Assembly: GCA_963695405.1 (NCBI GenBank)
Contig: CAVOGJ010000006.1
Span: 186,001-250,000, forward strand
DNA length: 64,000 bases
Direction: 5' to 3'
From: CAVOGJ01 sp963695405
Lineage (GTDB): Bacteria; Planctomycetota; Planctomycetia; Pirellulales; Pirellulaceae
The position numbers and the translations under genes are program-made. The notes beneath the pieces were generated by a model. It was not told the origin of the DNA, did not search any database, and was given only the letters and a program-made list of their open reading frames with translations. Numbering within the stretch: the stretch's first letter is position 1; every line of letters begins with the position of its first letter. Below are positions 53,942 to 63,573 of the stretch, piece after piece.

Positions 53942-54943
53942 ATGAGCGCCTACGCCCCACTAATCGACGCCTTTGGCCGAGTCCACACCGACTTGCGCCT
54001 GAGCATCACGGATCGATGCAACATTCGTTGCACCTATTGCATGCCGGCGGGTACCATCCAATTCCAGCCACGCGAGCAGTTGCTCAGCTACGAGGAGATC
54101 GTGCGATTCGTGCGGATCGGGACGCGAATGGGGATTTCTTCGGTGCGGATTACGGGTGGAGAGCCACTGGTGCGGGCCGAAGTCAGTCGTTTGGTCGAGA
54201 TGCTCAAACAGGTCCACGCCCTGCGGGATATCGCGCTGACGACCAATGGGCTGCTACTCGCGGATCAGGCAGCCGCTTTGAAGTCGGCCGGGCTGAATCG
54301 GCTGAACATCAGTCTCGATACGCTCTCTGAGGAGACGTTTGAACGCATCTCCCGCCGGCCTGGACTTGCTCGCGTGCTGGAAGGTATTGCGGCGGCCCAG
54401 CAAGTCGGCTTTGACAAGATACGACTGAACGCGATCGCGATTCGGAACTTGACCGAGCCCGATGTATTGCCACTGGTTCAATTCGCCCGCCGGCGACAAC
54501 TGGAACTTCGCTTCATCGAATTCATGCCGCTCGATGCGGACGCTGCCTGGCGTTCCGAGCAGGTGCTGAGTGGGGCGGATATTCGCCGCTTGATCGAAGC
54601 CGAGCACGGACCGCTCGAGCCGGTGCATGGCGGAGATCGAAGTCAGCCAGCGACCGACTTTGCTTACCGAGATGGCGGCGGGCGAGTGGGTTTTATCAAT
54701 CCGGTCACCCAACCGTTTTGCGGCGATTGCAACCGCCTGCGGCTCACCAGCGAAGGCCAGGTCCGCAATTGCCTTTTTTCCACCGAAGAAGCCGATGTGC
54801 GGCAGTTGCTGCGTTCTGGAGCCAGCGACGAGCAAATCGCGGATGTGGTGCGTCAATGTGTGGCCCTGAAAAAACCAGGGCACGGAATGGATTCGCCCGA
54901 GTTTCTTCGTCCTCGCCGCGCCATGTATCAGATTGGTGGCTGA
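53942..54943 (+). CDS. moaA: GTP 3',8-cyclase (MoaA), radical SAM
   Basis: 333 residues, normal length. The N-terminal radical-SAM cluster motif is DRCNIRCTYCMP, GGEPLVR is the SAM-binding turn, and the C-terminal second [4Fe-4S] cluster lies in FCGDCNRLRLTSEGQVRNC. Catalyses the first step of molybdenum cofactor synthesis. The C-terminal GG that many MoaA proteins need is present (QIGG). Downstream of moaE with ~110 bp between them; cysteine desulfurase follows within 20 bases. MoaC is not seen in the window. Confidence 0.97.
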   Translation: MSAYAPLIDAFGRVHTDLRLSITDRCNIRCTYCMPAGTIQFQPREQLLSYEEIVRFVRIGTRMGISSVRITGGEPLVRAEVSRLVEMLKQVHALRDIALTTNGLLLADQAAALKSAGLNRLNISLDTLSEETFERISRRPGLARVLEGIAAAQQVGFDKIRLNAIAIRNLTEPDVLPLVQFARRRQLELRFIEFMPLDADAAWRSEQVLSGADIRRLIEAEHGPLEPVHGGDRSQPATDFAYRDGGGRVGFINPVTQPFCGDCNRLRLTSEGQVRNCLFSTEEADVRQLLRSGASDEQIADVVRQCVALKKPGHGMDSPEFLRPRRAMYQIGG

Positions 54944-54961
54944 TTCGTTCGGATGGGATCC

Positions 54962-56113
54962 ATGAGCACTCGTATCTATCTCGACAACGCGGCCACGAGC
55001 TGGCCCAAACCTGACTGCGTCTACACTGCCGTCGATGACTATCAGCGACAGCTGGGTTGTGCGGCGGGGCGAGGTGCGTATCGATCGGCCGAACAGGCAA
55101 CTCGCATCGTCGATACGACTCGTCAGCGACTGGCCGCTTACCTCAACGCGCCCCGAGATAGCCAGATCGTTTTTGCATTTAATGGCACAGATGCCCTCAA
55201 CTTGTGCGTGTTTGGCAGTCTGGATCGCGGGGATCATGTGGTCACCACCGTGGTAGAGCACAATTCGCTCTTGCGGCCACTGCATGCGCTTGAAAGGCGA
55301 GGCGATATCGAAGTGACTTACGCGGAGGGCGATGCCAATGGACGAATCGATCCCGAACAATTGGAGAGCTTGCTGCGACCGCACACGCGACTGGTCGCTT
55401 TGTCGCATGCGTCGAACGTGACGGGAGGCTTGCAGCCAATCGAAGCCATCGCTCAGATCACACGATCGCGGGGCATTCGATTGCTGGTCGACGCGGCCCA
55501 GACCGTTGGCCAGGTGCCGATCGACGTGACTCGAATCCCTGTCGATATGCTGGTGGCGTCGGGGCATAAGGGACTCCTGGGTCCCCTGGGAACTGGATTC
55601 GCTTACCTGACCGAGGAGATGTCCGGAACGCTTCGTCCCTTTCGCTACGGAGGTACTGGCGGGGACGGGCAGAGTCTCGATCAGCCGACAGCCGGTCCCT
55701 CGCGATTCGAGTCAGGCAATCTCAACGTGGCAGGGCTCGCCGGACTGGGGGCCGCAATCGAGTACCTCCAAGACCATGCGGGTCCCCTTCAAGATCACGA
55801 ACAGCGATTGACACGGCTGGCCCTGGAGCGGCTGCAGGCGATCGACGGAGTGCGATGTGTGGGCCCCGCTGCAGCCGACGAGCGTGTGGGGCTGATCAGC
55901 TTTGTGGTCGCCGGGTTGGAAGCCCACGAAGTCGCGGCCGGCCTGGACGTGTTGGCGCACATCGAGGTGCGATCGGGACTCCATTGCGCCCCACGGATGC
56001 ACGCGCGGTTAGGATTAAAGGAAACCGTGCGGGCGAGTTGGGGCGCCTTTACGACCGTCGAGGAAATCCATACGCTTGGTGATACGTTGTTGGAAATGGC
56101 GATGCCCGCTTAA
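54962..56113 (+). CDS. Cysteine desulfurase family protein (class V aminotransferase)
   Basis: 383 residues from the second ATG (54962, MSTRIYLDNAATSWPKP); an ATG at 54953 adds three residues. PLP-enzyme signatures: YLDNAATSWPKP, VEHNSLLRPL, SHASNVTG, DAAQTVGQVPID and the Schiff-base lysine in ASGHKGLLGP. The sulfur-accepting cysteine lies in SGLHCAPRMH. It resembles SufS/CsdA-like 'cysteine desulfurase family protein' enzymes. Its place directly behind moaA suggests it supplies sulfur for MoaD thiocarboxylation, although MoeB is not in the window; this is inference. Confidence 0.9.
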   Translation: MSTRIYLDNAATSWPKPDCVYTAVDDYQRQLGCAAGRGAYRSAEQATRIVDTTRQRLAAYLNAPRDSQIVFAFNGTDALNLCVFGSLDRGDHVVTTVVEHNSLLRPLHALERRGDIEVTYAEGDANGRIDPEQLESLLRPHTRLVALSHASNVTGGLQPIEAIAQITRSRGIRLLVDAAQTVGQVPIDVTRIPVDMLVASGHKGLLGPLGTGFAYLTEEMSGTLRPFRYGGTGGDGQSLDQPTAGPSRFESGNLNVAGLAGLGAAIEYLQDHAGPLQDHEQRLTRLALERLQAIDGVRCVGPAAADERVGLISFVVAGLEAHEVAAGLDVLAHIEVRSGLHCAPRMHARLGLKETVRASWGAFTTVEEIHTLGDTLLEMAMPA

Positions 56114-56220
56114 GGCACGCCGCGGCGGAGGATCCCTTCACGGAAGGAACCGCCATGATCGAGCTGACGGGAACACTTTTTTTTTATTTTGCACACCGGA
56201 ACGGTTGAGCCATCAAGCAC

Positions 56221-56640
56221 ATGAGTGACAAGCCCTGGTATCGAGACGGATTGAAGTTTGAATGCAGCCAATGCGGGGATTGTTGCACCGGAGCTCCTGG
56301 TTATGTGTGGGTCAATAAGGAAGAGATTGCCGAGTTGGCCGCCGCCGCGGGTGAAACGGATCTGAATGAGTTTGAACGCCGTTACGTCCGCCGGGTCGGC
56401 GTTCGCAAGAGCCTCGTCGAATTCGACAACGGCGACTGCGTGTTTTTCGATCCCGAAAAGCGCAAATGCACCGTCTATCAGGCCCGGCCGAGGCAATGCC
56501 GCACGTGGCCCTTCTGGGATTCGAACATTCGCAGCGAGGCGGCTTGGCGAGCGACCTGCAAGGTTTGCCCGGGCAGCGGACAGGGGCAACTTCATCAGCT
56601 CGACAAGATCGAGGAGCTGCGAAAAAAGATTCGCATTTGA
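56221..56640 (+). CDS. YkgJ-family cysteine-cluster protein
   Basis: 139 residues. The cysteine pattern CSQCGDCCTGAPGYVWVN near the N-terminus and later C.VY.ARP.QCRTWPFW and CKVCPG match the YkgJ/DUF zinc- or iron-binding family. The function of the family is unknown; some members sit next to flagellar or Fe-S genes. It follows the cysteine desulfurase by ~110 bp on the same strand. The T-rich stretch near 56178-56190 lies between them, but no strong hairpin precedes it. Confidence 0.88.
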   Translation: MSDKPWYRDGLKFECSQCGDCCTGAPGYVWVNKEEIAELAAAAGETDLNEFERRYVRRVGVRKSLVEFDNGDCVFFDPEKRKCTVYQARPRQCRTWPFWDSNIRSEAAWRATCKVCPGSGQGQLHQLDKIEELRKKIRI

Positions 56641-56671
56641 CTGGCGAGGCGGCGACTTATCCGCCCGCCAC

Positions 56672-59600
56672 TTAGCCGGCCGCCTTGGGTTTCTTCATGT
56701 TGTCATCGGGAATGCGATCGATCAGAAGTGAAAATGGATCGACCCCAACAAGAGCGGGTGGCTCGTCGACAGCAAACGTGAACGTAGCTTCGCTCTTCGT
56801 GATCCGAACCCGTTCGCGATAGAGTGTCTTGCCGTAGCGGCTTCCCTTCTCGGGTTCGGCAAACGCGCCGATTTCGATCCAATCATCCACAGGCACAGAC
56901 TCTTCGGCGCCGTTGGTCCCTGCCTTGAATTTCTGGCACTCGAGGGTAACTTCCACATCGTATCGTCCGTCGGTTCGCTCGGTATAAGTCGCGTCGACGG
57001 CCCGATTGGCAAACAGCGTGATGTCCTGAAAGAGATCCTGCAGTAGATACTTCAGGTCAGCAGGCGTTTGCTTGTCGAGCGCCGTAATCAGGTCGGTGGA
57101 AGTGGGGTAGGGTGGCGGAGCATAGCCGAAACGTTCAACGAGGTCTCGGAGAGCTGCGTTGACTCTGTCCTCACCGATCATTTCCTTCAGGTAGTACATT
57201 ACGACGCTCCCCTTGCGGTAATGCACGTAGGCCTGGCCCGATTCCACCTTCACCAGTGGTTGTTCCGCTAACAGTTCGCGGCCACGAGACCGGAGGTACT
57301 GGTCCATTTCGTAAGACAGGAATTTCCGCATCATGTCGCGGCCAAACTCCTTCTCCATGACCATCAGGGCCGAGTACTGCGCCAGGGTTTCCGATAGCAG
57401 CGTGGCCCCCTGCATATTGGCGCCGATGACTTGATGGGCCCACCACTGATGGGCCATCTCATGCGCCACGACGTAGAAGACCATGTCGATATCGTCTTCC
57501 TTCTTGATGTCTGCGATAAAGCCAATCCCCTCGGAGTAGGGCATCGTGCCGGGAAACGCCTGGGCGAAACTCGCGACGCGTGGGAATTCAATGATGCGGG
57601 CCTGCTTGTGCCGATACGGTCCGAAGTTCTCCGTATAGTATTCGAGTGATTTTCGGATCGATCGCAGCATGTTGTCGACGTTCCAGGCATGCTCCGGATG
57701 ATAATAGACCTCAATGTCGACGCCCTTCCATTGCCGGGTCTGAACGGCATAGCGGGCCGAGATGAACGAGTAGAAATTGAGCGACGGGTGATCCACGCGG
57801 TAGTGAAAATAGCGTCGTCCATCCTGTTCCCAGGTATTGATCAGCGAGCCCGGGGCGATGGCGCGTTGGTCGAGTGACGTACTGATGACGGTCTCGACGT
57901 TCACCCAATCGCTGCTGTTGCTGATGTAAGTATTCATGCGTGCCGCCAAGTCTTCCGGATCGAGCGGTGGCATCGGTGTCGGTTCCCCCAGTCCATGTTT
58001 TTGCCGCCGCCGCTTATTCGTCAGTTCGAAACCTGTCTGGTAACCGATCTGTGGACAAATGGTGTTATTGAAGAAAGTTCCGTTTTGGACGACCGAAGTA
58101 TTCGAAACGGAATTTTCGAAGCCCTGCGACTCGTAGGTCACCGTGTATGACATGTGCCGGGTCTCACCTGGCTCCAACGGCTGTTCGAATTTGTAAACAC
58201 GGTAATTGAATTCTTTCACCTCGGAATCGAGTGTTGCGTTTTCAATTTCGATGTCCGTCGTGTAGTCGTCGGCCGTAATCAGCGACATCTTCTCCAGCGG
58301 TTGGTCCGTCTTGTTCGCGATCGTTTGCTCACCATGCAATCGCAGGGCTCGGCGATCCGGATAGATGTCAATGGTGTACTTCACGTCCGTGACGCGGGGT
58401 TGAGGCCAGTCGGCATGCGATTTGAGCTGCTTTTCGTAGTCTGCTTGCAGGACCGTCTGCTGTTCCGTGGTACGAAAACGGTTTTTCACCTGGGTGTTGT
58501 AATACACCCACATTCCCGTGACGGTCCATGTCAGCAGCAAGGCCACACTCGCCCAGCGGAGGGGGCCGACCCAGCGACCAAGTGCCTTCATCCCTCTCGC
58601 CCGCAGGCTTGTTTCGCAACCTCGTTGCCAGAAGAGCACCGCGACGATGCAGACCATTAGCGAAAAGAGCAACCAATAGATGCCGAACCAGACAAGCGAT
58701 GGGATGAAGGGCGCGTAGCGATACAAGTCCGAATAAGTGTATCCGGGAAGCCCTCCATACCGCACCATCCGGGTCTCGATATTCATCATCCGCCAGCCAA
58801 AGGCATTGGCAATGACGAGAATAATGAACAGAAAGTAGCCGAAATATTTATTGGGGCTGAACACGTGCGCCACCATTGCCAACACGATCAGACAGAATAG
58901 CTCGGCCAGGTCCAGTACAAACAGTTCTTTCAAATAGAGCGACACTTGAAAGCGCGTGTATCCACTGCCGGCTTGAACGGCGATGCCAGCGAGCATGCTC
59001 ACGAACAGCACCAGCATCACCACGAGCGTCAAGGCAACGATCTTCGCTGCGAACGTGACCCAGGTGGGATGCGGCAAGGCGTCGTAGACCTCATCCAATT
59101 TCGCTTCCCGCTCTTTCCAGACGAGCACCCCGGCATAGAACGTGATTACTACCAGCAGGAACACGTACAGCGCGCCGCGGATGATGTCGATGATGCTGTA
59201 AGTCACGGGTAAGGAGGCGATCCCAAACCCTTCGTCCGATCGCATGATGAGAGACGCCAGCGTGTTCAAGAAACCGGCGAGCATGATGACGATGAAAACC
59301 GGACTTTCGAGAATGCCGAGGAAGTCAAGTCGCAGTTGGCTGGCAAATTGCGACCAGGCCGCGGTTGCGCCTTGGTGGAAGGTGACGTTGGGCAACGTCG
59401 CGTGAACGGTGGGAGCGAGCAGCTGTTCCGCATCGGGGCGGCGGGACTTTGTCGAGCGTTGTCGAAACGAAAATCGCCAGCACGCTGCGGCCAGGATGAG
59501 CATGCTGATGGCCAGCCAGAGAAGCCGGTTGATCAACATGCGGCCAGTAAGTGTCAGGCACTCCGTATTCTTCTCGGCCACCGTCCAGTACTTCGTGTCT

Positions 59601-60253
59601 AGCGCAAACGCCCGCACGCCAAACGGATCGAGCATCACCGCCAACGTTTCGTTGTCGAGATTGCTCGCCAGATTTTGAGCGACGATATAGCCGACGATCA
59701 GCAGAAGAGCACCGATGAACGAGGCGATGGTACTTCGCGTCCACACCGCGATCGCAAAAATAATTGACGCCACGATGATGGTGTTGGGGATGGCAAAGTT
59801 CACGATGCTCCAAAAGTGAGCCTTCCAAGAGATCGGTCCCCATTGCTGGTCTTCGATCCAAGGCATCCAGCCGGCGACAATGACGCCCAGCGAAACGCCT
59901 AACATGGGAATGACGGCAACCAGGGTGGCCCCCCAAAATCGACCCTGCAAGTAGGAGAGTTTGTGCAGCGGCTTGGTGAAGATCAACTGATCGGTGTGGT
60001 AGGCGAAGTCACGCGATGCGGCGCCGTTCACAAAGGCAGTGATCATCAAGCAAGTCAAAATGGCCACCGAGCTGTAGAAGGCTTGGATATTGTGTGGTGA
60101 ATTGCGGAAGGTGTTCTCTAGCGTTCCTCCGACTTGCACGTTGTCACTCGACGTGGCCGCGAAGAAGAGGAGCGCAATCACCACCAGGAAAACGTAGACC
60201 ATCATGCCGCGCAGCCAGAATCGTAATTCGAAACGGAAGAAATCACTGAACAT
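56672..60253 (-). CDS. ABC-2 type permease fused to M1 family metallopeptidase
   Basis: 1193 residues. The first ~590 hold about 12 membrane helices in two permease-like halves (SGAAS-like VNGAASRDFAYHTDQLIFTKPL near the start is typical of ABC-2 permeases). After a final helix near 600, a periplasmic M1 domain follows: PYSEGIGFI in place of GAMEN, HEMAHQWWAHQ zinc ligands, and the third ligand Glu in LSETLAQYSALMV. The catalytic motifs are intact. The gene follows its ATPase gene by ~70 bp. I know this fusion from Bacteroidetes and planctomycetes; the substrate is unknown, perhaps peptides or lipoproteins processed during export. Confidence 0.92.
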   Translation of the reverse strand: MFSDFFRFELRFWLRGMMVYVFLVVIALLFFAATSSDNVQVGGTLENTFRNSPHNIQAFYSSVAILTCLMITAFVNGAASRDFAYHTDQLIFTKPLHKLSYLQGRFWGATLVAVIPMLGVSLGVIVAGWMPWIEDQQWGPISWKAHFWSIVNFAIPNTIIVASIIFAIAVWTRSTIASFIGALLLIVGYIVAQNLASNLDNETLAVMLDPFGVRAFALDTKYWTVAEKNTECLTLTGRMLINRLLWLAISMLILAAACWRFSFRQRSTKSRRPDAEQLLAPTVHATLPNVTFHQGATAAWSQFASQLRLDFLGILESPVFIVIMLAGFLNTLASLIMRSDEGFGIASLPVTYSIIDIIRGALYVFLLVVITFYAGVLVWKEREAKLDEVYDALPHPTWVTFAAKIVALTLVVMLVLFVSMLAGIAVQAGSGYTRFQVSLYLKELFVLDLAELFCLIVLAMVAHVFSPNKYFGYFLFIILVIANAFGWRMMNIETRMVRYGGLPGYTYSDLYRYAPFIPSLVWFGIYWLLFSLMVCIVAVLFWQRGCETSLRARGMKALGRWVGPLRWASVALLLTWTVTGMWVYYNTQVKNRFRTTEQQTVLQADYEKQLKSHADWPQPRVTDVKYTIDIYPDRRALRLHGEQTIANKTDQPLEKMSLITADDYTTDIEIENATLDSEVKEFNYRVYKFEQPLEPGETRHMSYTVTYESQGFENSVSNTSVVQNGTFFNNTICPQIGYQTGFELTNKRRRQKHGLGEPTPMPPLDPEDLAARMNTYISNSSDWVNVETVISTSLDQRAIAPGSLINTWEQDGRRYFHYRVDHPSLNFYSFISARYAVQTRQWKGVDIEVYYHPEHAWNVDNMLRSIRKSLEYYTENFGPYRHKQARIIEFPRVASFAQAFPGTMPYSEGIGFIADIKKEDDIDMVFYVVAHEMAHQWWAHQVIGANMQGATLLSETLAQYSALMVMEKEFGRDMMRKFLSYEMDQYLRSRGRELLAEQPLVKVESGQAYVHYRKGSVVMYYLKEMIGEDRVNAALRDLVERFGYAPPPYPTSTDLITALDKQTPADLKYLLQDLFQDITLFANRAVDATYTERTDGRYDVEVTLECQKFKAGTNGAEESVPVDDWIEIGAFAEPEKGSRYGKTLYRERVRITKSEATFTFAVDEPPALVGVDPFSLLIDRIPDDNMKKPKAAG

Positions 60254-60324
60254 GGGGAATCACCACTGATTGGATCATGCACTTTGCCGCGGAAACGAGC
60301 CGAGAGGGGTAGCGCTCGTGTGGT

Positions 60325-61197
60325 TCATGCCACCCGCTGAATCTTCGAAAAGAAAACGTCCTCCAGGTCCGGCGCGACGCCGTGAAACCCATCGTGCGGT
60401 TCGTCTTCCGCGAGGATATGAATCAGAGGGCGACCGGCGACAAGCTTTGTCGAAATGACCTGGAAACGTTGCCGATACTCGTCCAGCTCGTGCTTGTGGA
60501 TCGATTTCTGCCAGATGCGACCACTTAACTGAGACTCGGCTTCGTCAGGCGTGCCGGCAAACAGCAGTTTTCCTTCGTGAATGATTGCCATTTGCGTACA
60601 CAGTTCCTTCACGTCCTGAACAATGTGAGTCGACAAGATGACAATCACGTTTTCGCCGACCTCGGAGAGCAGATTATAAAATCGATTCCTTTCGCCCGGA
60701 TCGAGTCCAGCCGTCGGCTCGTCGACGATCAGCAGTTGTGGGTCGCCGATCAGCGCTTGGGCGATCCCGAATCGCTGCTTCATGCCTCCCGAAAAACTGG
60801 CAATCGCCTTTTTGCGGTGCTGATGGAGATTGACCCGCTCAAGCATCGCATCGACGATTTGACGACGTTCTCGCTTCTCGGTGATTCCTTTCAGAACCGC
60901 GATGTGGTCAAGCATCACCTGGGCCGACGTCTTCGGATAGACGCCGAATTCCTGCGGCAAATATCCAAGAATCTTTCGTGTTTCCCGCGGCTGCGCCAGG
61001 ATGTCGAGCGTACCCAACGTGATTGAACCATGATCGGCATCCTGCAGGGTGGCAATGGTCCGCATCAGCGTCGATTTCCCAGCGCCGTTGGGTCCCAAGA
61101 GCCCGTACATGCCCTTCGGAATCGTCATCGTGACCTGATCGAGGGCTCTCACGCCATTGGCGTACGTCTTGGAAAGCTCGCAAATTTCCAATTGCAT
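60325..61197 (-). CDS. ABC transporter ATP-binding protein
   Basis: 290 residues from the ATG at 61197 (AGAAGG upstream); an open extension of 47 codons further up is not conserved-looking. Walker A GPNGAGKST, Q-loop YLPQEFGVYP, signature FSGGMKQRFGIAQAL and Walker B LLIVDEPTAGLD are all intact. Drives the permease-peptidase fusion encoded just downstream. MQLEICELSKTYANGVRALDQVTM is typical of DrrA/CcmA-like export ATPases. Confidence 0.95.
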   Translation of the reverse strand: MQLEICELSKTYANGVRALDQVTMTIPKGMYGLLGPNGAGKSTLMRTIATLQDADHGSITLGTLDILAQPRETRKILGYLPQEFGVYPKTSAQVMLDHIAVLKGITEKRERRQIVDAMLERVNLHQHRKKAIASFSGGMKQRFGIAQALIGDPQLLIVDEPTAGLDPGERNRFYNLLSEVGENVIVILSTHIVQDVKELCTQMAIIHEGKLLFAGTPDEAESQLSGRIWQKSIHKHELDEYRQRFQVISTKLVAGRPLIHILAEDEPHDGFHGVAPDLEDVFFSKIQRVA

Positions 61198-61521
61198 CGG
61201 GGGGTGCCTTCTGGGTTGCGTGAAAGTTGTCTGCGTCTCGGGCGGGAAAGTCCAGCCCCAAATGAACTCTGTGCGGCGGTTGCCGGGAAGTTCGCTGCCG
61301 GTTTCGGAATCTTGGTCGGAAAGGCTCGCCGGCCTCACGTGTTAAGCGACGATAACGCATTCCCTCCGCCAAACCCAGCCGAACGTAAAGACGATCCAGG
61401 GCGGAATACGACGTCCGGCAGACCGGTTTTCGGACTGGGAGTCGAAAATCGAGCGATTAGGATAGGGCTCATGGGCCACAGACCTCCAGCGACCCCGTTG
61501 GTTTGCCCCTTCAGGAGTTCC

Positions 61522-61797
61522 ATGCTAAATCCGTATGCCAGTCCGCCGGACCACCAGCCTTGCCTGCCGCCATCCGCTCGCTGGAGGTCGGTCGTGTGGA
61601 CGGCCTTGGGGGTGGTGCTGCTGAGCATGGCTTCCATGCAATTCCTGGCGGCGGCCGTCCAGCGGGAGCAATGGATAAGCCAGGCGGTTGACGTCGAGCG
61701 GCTAGTCGAACCCCTGCATATTTGTTGGCCCCCATCGGCGGGGTTGGCGCTGATGACCGTGGCCTGCCTGTGCCTGCTTGTGGGCCGCGGGGAATGA
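61522..61797 (+). CDS. Small planctomycete 'NPYASP' membrane protein
   Basis: 91 residues. The ATG at 61522 is preceded by AGGAG with six bases between. MLNPYASPP is a start I recognise from many short planctomycete proteins. Two membrane helices are predicted: VVWTALGVVLLSMASMQFLAA and PPSAGLALMTVACLCLLVG. Function unknown. The frame is open for ~160 codons upstream, antisense to the ABC ATPase; that part is not coding. Confidence 0.8.
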   Translation: MLNPYASPPDHQPCLPPSARWRSVVWTALGVVLLSMASMQFLAAAVQREQWISQAVDVERLVEPLHICWPPSAGLALMTVACLCLLVGRGE

Positions 61798-62417
61798 CCA
61801 GGCAGATTTGGCCTTCCATTCCGCGCGAGTCGGCTGAAGAGCGCGCAGCGGCACTCGGCGCGAGGCCAAAGTGTTCCCCACTTTTTCGAAGGCTTGCCCC
61901 GTGAATCTCACGATTGCCCACGGGCGAGTCCCGAATAGCGAGTCCTGAATGGGGACAGGCTCCTCCGACGGTTTGACGCCCGACCATCCAAGCCGGGCAC
62001 CCACCGTTGGCACCCGTCGTGGGGACGGCAGATTTGGAAACACCGAGGCGCAGAGGGAACAGTGAAAAGGTATGCTCTTCGTGCCCTCTGCGCCTCGGCG
62101 TTTCCAAGCGGCGCCGGAGGCCAACATCCTTGGCGAAGGCGTCGTACGCCTGGTCAGCCGGCGGATGGCCCCGGCTTGGGCCCCTATTCATCAACCTCAT
62201 TCGCCCACGGCAATTCGGGAATTTGAATGATGAGATGGCAATCTAAATCCGGTGGAACTTAACTTGTGTGCTGCCAGGGGTTCACGTAGATGTGGGCCAA
62301 AAATCGAACGGTTTAAGGTATATCTCAACCCTGGCCATCCTACCTATCTACATCATGGGAGACGGGTGGGAAAATAAGAGGCTCGGCCAGCGCGACAAAG
62401 CGACACATCCCCTGTGA
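61798..62417. other. Gene-free region with hairpin repeat
   Basis: 620 bp. No credible gene. It contains the perfect-arm hairpin at 62036-62105, a TGGGGACAGGCTCC-type sequence near 61948 reminiscent of REP-like elements, and A/T-richer unassigned sequence from 62210. Probably a decayed or recombined stretch. Confidence 0.7.
62036..62105. repeat. Near-perfect inverted repeat (22-bp arms) of dispersed element
   Basis: Left arm GGAAACACCGAGGCGCAGAGGG and right arm CCCTCTGCGCCTCGGCGTTTCC are complementary except for one position, with a 26-base loop. The arm matches, with changes, GGAAACACAGAGTCACAGAG at 1893 and 2735. Confidence 0.95.
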
Positions 62418-63476
62418 CCGAGGGGCACGTCTAGTCGGAGTGATGGCTCGAAGATTGGTCGGTATAATGGCGATGATGACGATGATCGGAATGGAAGCCA
62501 CGACCTCTACCTGATTTCTAGAGATGACACGTTCATGCTCCGTGATCCTAGCGATCCTGTAGTTTACGAGTACTTACTACAGGGCCAGGCATCGGCAGAT
62601 GCCTATTGTCTGGTATACTGCAAGCCCGCCGCCCATGTTATTGGTGACTTGGGATTCAGTTTCGATCTTCCCGATACGGTCTCGTTGTGGGACATCGGTG
62701 TAGATTACGAGTATCACGGTGTCGTCGTCATTCGTCCGGCGTTCGGCGCGGTATGCGACGAAACCTGGGCAAGAGCGGTTCGACCCATCGGTACGGGAGC
62801 GGTCTCGTCGCTGGGGACGACATCAATTCCGGGCGCCGAGATTCATACCAAGAGAGCCATAGCGTTCGACGGACAACGGTCGGAACAGCTCACTGTCGTA
62901 TTCGGTGTTAACGCTCCGGGGAAGGTTTCATTCCCTATAGATCTATGGGCAGAAAGCTGGCGTGATTTTGGTGGATGCGGTGGAGGCGAAGTCTACAGCT
63001 CCTTGGGCCAGCCGTCTGGGCTGGGATCGTTCAGTGTCGACGACGATTACTTCGATCCCCAGGACGGCCTGCAAGTGAGGCTCACGTTTACGCCGCACCT
63101 GAATCTCAGTGGCCATACGATTGAGTCCGATCTGGTCCTTGCCGAAGGTGAGACGCTAGGCGGATTCGGGAGGATTTACGGAGACGTCGGCGGCCTCGTC
63201 GGTTCGGCGATCATCAATTCCGGGGACCTGATCGTCGGTAATCCATTCAGCACCACCGGATTCAATTTGGCCGGCGACGTGGCAGTTTCCGGAGGGAGAC
63301 TACTGCTGAGAGATGCGGATGCAGCTGTGCTGGGAGGACACACAGACATCCGTAGCACTCATGCGCCGATCGTGACGGGAAACACTGCACGACGTAGCCC
63401 ATCGCCAGAGTTTGCGCCAGCGAAGCCGACGGAATGTGACCAACCGCTCGCGGCCAGGGATCATGGCTCGCCGTGA
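62418..63476 (+). pseudogene. Fragment of secreted surface protein (autotransporter/PEP-CTERM-like repeats)
   Basis: Open from 62418; the first ATG is at 62535 but protein-like sequence begins upstream (GDDDDRNGSHDLYLISRDD), so the 5' end seems lost. Near residues 220-280 from the ATG the pattern GETLGGFGRIYGDVGGLVGSAIINSGDLIVGNP followed by LAGDVAVSGGRLLLRD is the 'threshold' repeat common in planctomycete secreted PEP-CTERM or autotransporter-like proteins. The last ~30 residues (RRSPSPEFAPAKPTECDQ...) look out of frame. No signal peptide, membrane anchor or ribosome-binding site. Likely a remnant; a complete gene of unknown type cannot be excluded. Confidence 0.6.
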
Positions 63477-63573
63477 ACCAACGTGGCTTCGAGTTCGGGT
63501 TGGGATTCTGGATAGGTTATGGCCAATGATGCTCGTTCTATCGGGAGCCTCGACCTCAGCCCGGCGTTTCTTC

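Noticed and set aside
54254..55567. 437-codon minus-strand frame over moaA and the desulfurase
   Set aside because: Two well-conserved genes occupy the other strand; no start signal.
56110..56220. Intrinsic terminator after the cysteine desulfurase
   Set aside because: There is a T-rich run near 56178-56190 and a small CCTTC-ACG-GAAGG stem, but they are about 40 bases apart.
61030..61521. Upstream extension of the NPYASP membrane protein
   Set aside because: It is antisense to the ABC ATPase, and the ATG at 61522 has a strong ribosome-binding site.
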